NCBI GenBank assembly: GCA_008501585.1
Contig: QQUN01000021.1
Coordinates: 108,112-172,111 of the forward strand
Length of the DNA: 64,000 nucleotides
Reading direction: 5' to 3'
Source of the DNA: Pseudomonadota bacterium
Lineage (GTDB): Bacteria > Pseudomonadota > Gammaproteobacteria > Burkholderiales > Rhodocyclaceae
In this document: piece by piece, positions 63,874-64,000 of the stretch
Position numbering within the stretch: the first letter of the stretch is position 1
How the letters are laid out: every line of letters begins with the position of its first letter
Translations under genes and position numbers: made by a program
Notes under the pieces: model-generated
The model's input: only the letters and a program-made list of their open reading frames with translations
Told to the model about the DNA's origin: nothing
The model's database searches: none

Positions 63874-64000
63874 TGTGATGTTTCAATAGGTTGTTCATCC
63901 GGAAGGATCTGGGAGACTGGAGTTCTCGACGCTTCAGTAACCCAAGGAGTCCAACCGGATGAACAGCCATAAGAATGCCAGAACGACCTTTGCCGGGCGC
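63874..64000 (+). mobile_element. IS481-family insertion sequence, left end (cut by window edge)
   Basis: From 63874 the sequence TGTGATGTTTCAATAGG, then TTGTTCATCCGG, resembles the terminal repeat and leader of IS481-type elements as I remember them. It leads into a transposase start at 63959. The preceding CCTAGG (63868-63873) fits the NCTAGN target preferred by IS481, and would be the duplicated target. The right end is outside the window. The insertion is 14 bp past the purL stop and does not damage purL. Confidence 0.82.
63959..64000 (+). CDS. IS481-family transposase, N-terminal fragment only
   Basis: Only 14 residues are in view (MNSHKNARTTFAGR). They match the usual IS481 transposase opening (M-N-x-H-K-N-A-R), a DDE enzyme with an N-terminal helix-turn-helix. 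An AAGGAG ribosome-binding site lies upstream at about 63944. Whether the gene is intact cannot be seen. Confidence 0.8.
   Translation, partial: MNSHKNARTTFAGR

Overview
The window is about 64 kb of high-GC chromosomal DNA, densely packed with housekeeping genes. The organism looks like a betaproteobacterium, most likely Rhodocyclales/Zoogloeaceae. The grounds are the GC-rich coding style and several lineage-typical neighbourhoods: smpB-ratA-rnfH, guaB-guaA, DUF4936-ygfZ, DUF2863 beside ppsR/ppsA, mltG-tmk-holB-pilZ-tatD, and recJ with an RpfE-like gene. The assignment comes from family knowledge and gene order, not from a database search. I saw no rRNA, tRNA, CRISPR array or prophage. The only mobile element is the left end of an IS481-family insertion sequence that runs off the right edge.

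Layout. 1-4.6 kb (minus): a truncated glycine-zipper protein, then lysS, a conserved hypothetical gene and mnmC. 4.8-5.8 kb (plus): a diguanylate cyclase. 5.9-12.2 kb (minus): prfB, with its programmed +1 frameshift, followed at once by a MukBEF/Mks-type condensin set (mksF, mksE, mksB). A small, visibly AT-richer gene for an exported cysteine protein sits between mksE and mksB. 12.3-16.5 kb (minus): an orphan PstS-like binding protein, the molybdate transporter modABC under a perfect palindromic Mo-box, and smpB. 16.6-21.8 kb: ratA-rnfH, a DUF4124 protein, guaB and guaA, each flanked by clear intrinsic terminators, then small proteins.

22-28.5 kb: an orphan multi-PAS histidine kinase, tadA, an L,D-transpeptidase-like gene, a GNAT acetyltransferase, an NRDE protein, DUF4936 and ygfZ. 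28.7-33.2 kb (plus): mltG-tmk-holB-pilZ-tatD-ankyrin, mostly joined by 4-bp ATGA overlaps. 33.2-36.4 kb (minus): a single-domain ModE-like regulator, recJ and an RpfE-like gene. 36.5-44.6 kb: lolC-lolD, a chemoreceptor, DUF2062, comEC and an alpha/beta hydrolase. 44.6-50.4 kb: a Leu/Ile/Val-type binding protein, DUF2863, ppsR, and ppsA transcribed divergently.

50.6-54 kb (plus): an M23 peptidase, a membrane coiled-coil protein and a bactofilin (a probable cell-shape module), then nfeD and an SPFH protein. 54-59.7 kb (minus): a five-gene envelope glycolipid operon (PAP2 phosphatase, LPG-synthase-type membrane protein, GT2, two ArnT-like GT39 enzymes) in which every junction is a 4-bp overlap. 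59.9-63.9 kb (plus): purL, then the IS481 end inserted at a CCTAGG site just behind it.

Functional links. PpsR controls PpsA by phosphorylation. The ModE-like protein at 33.3 kb is the natural candidate to bind the Mo-box at 16.0 kb. guaB, guaA and purL serve purine synthesis. ModABC, the GGDEF protein, the chemoreceptor and the sensor kinase fit a free-living, environmentally responsive bacterium. The most unusual features are the condensin operon with its inserted small gene, and the Mo-box/short-ModE pair.
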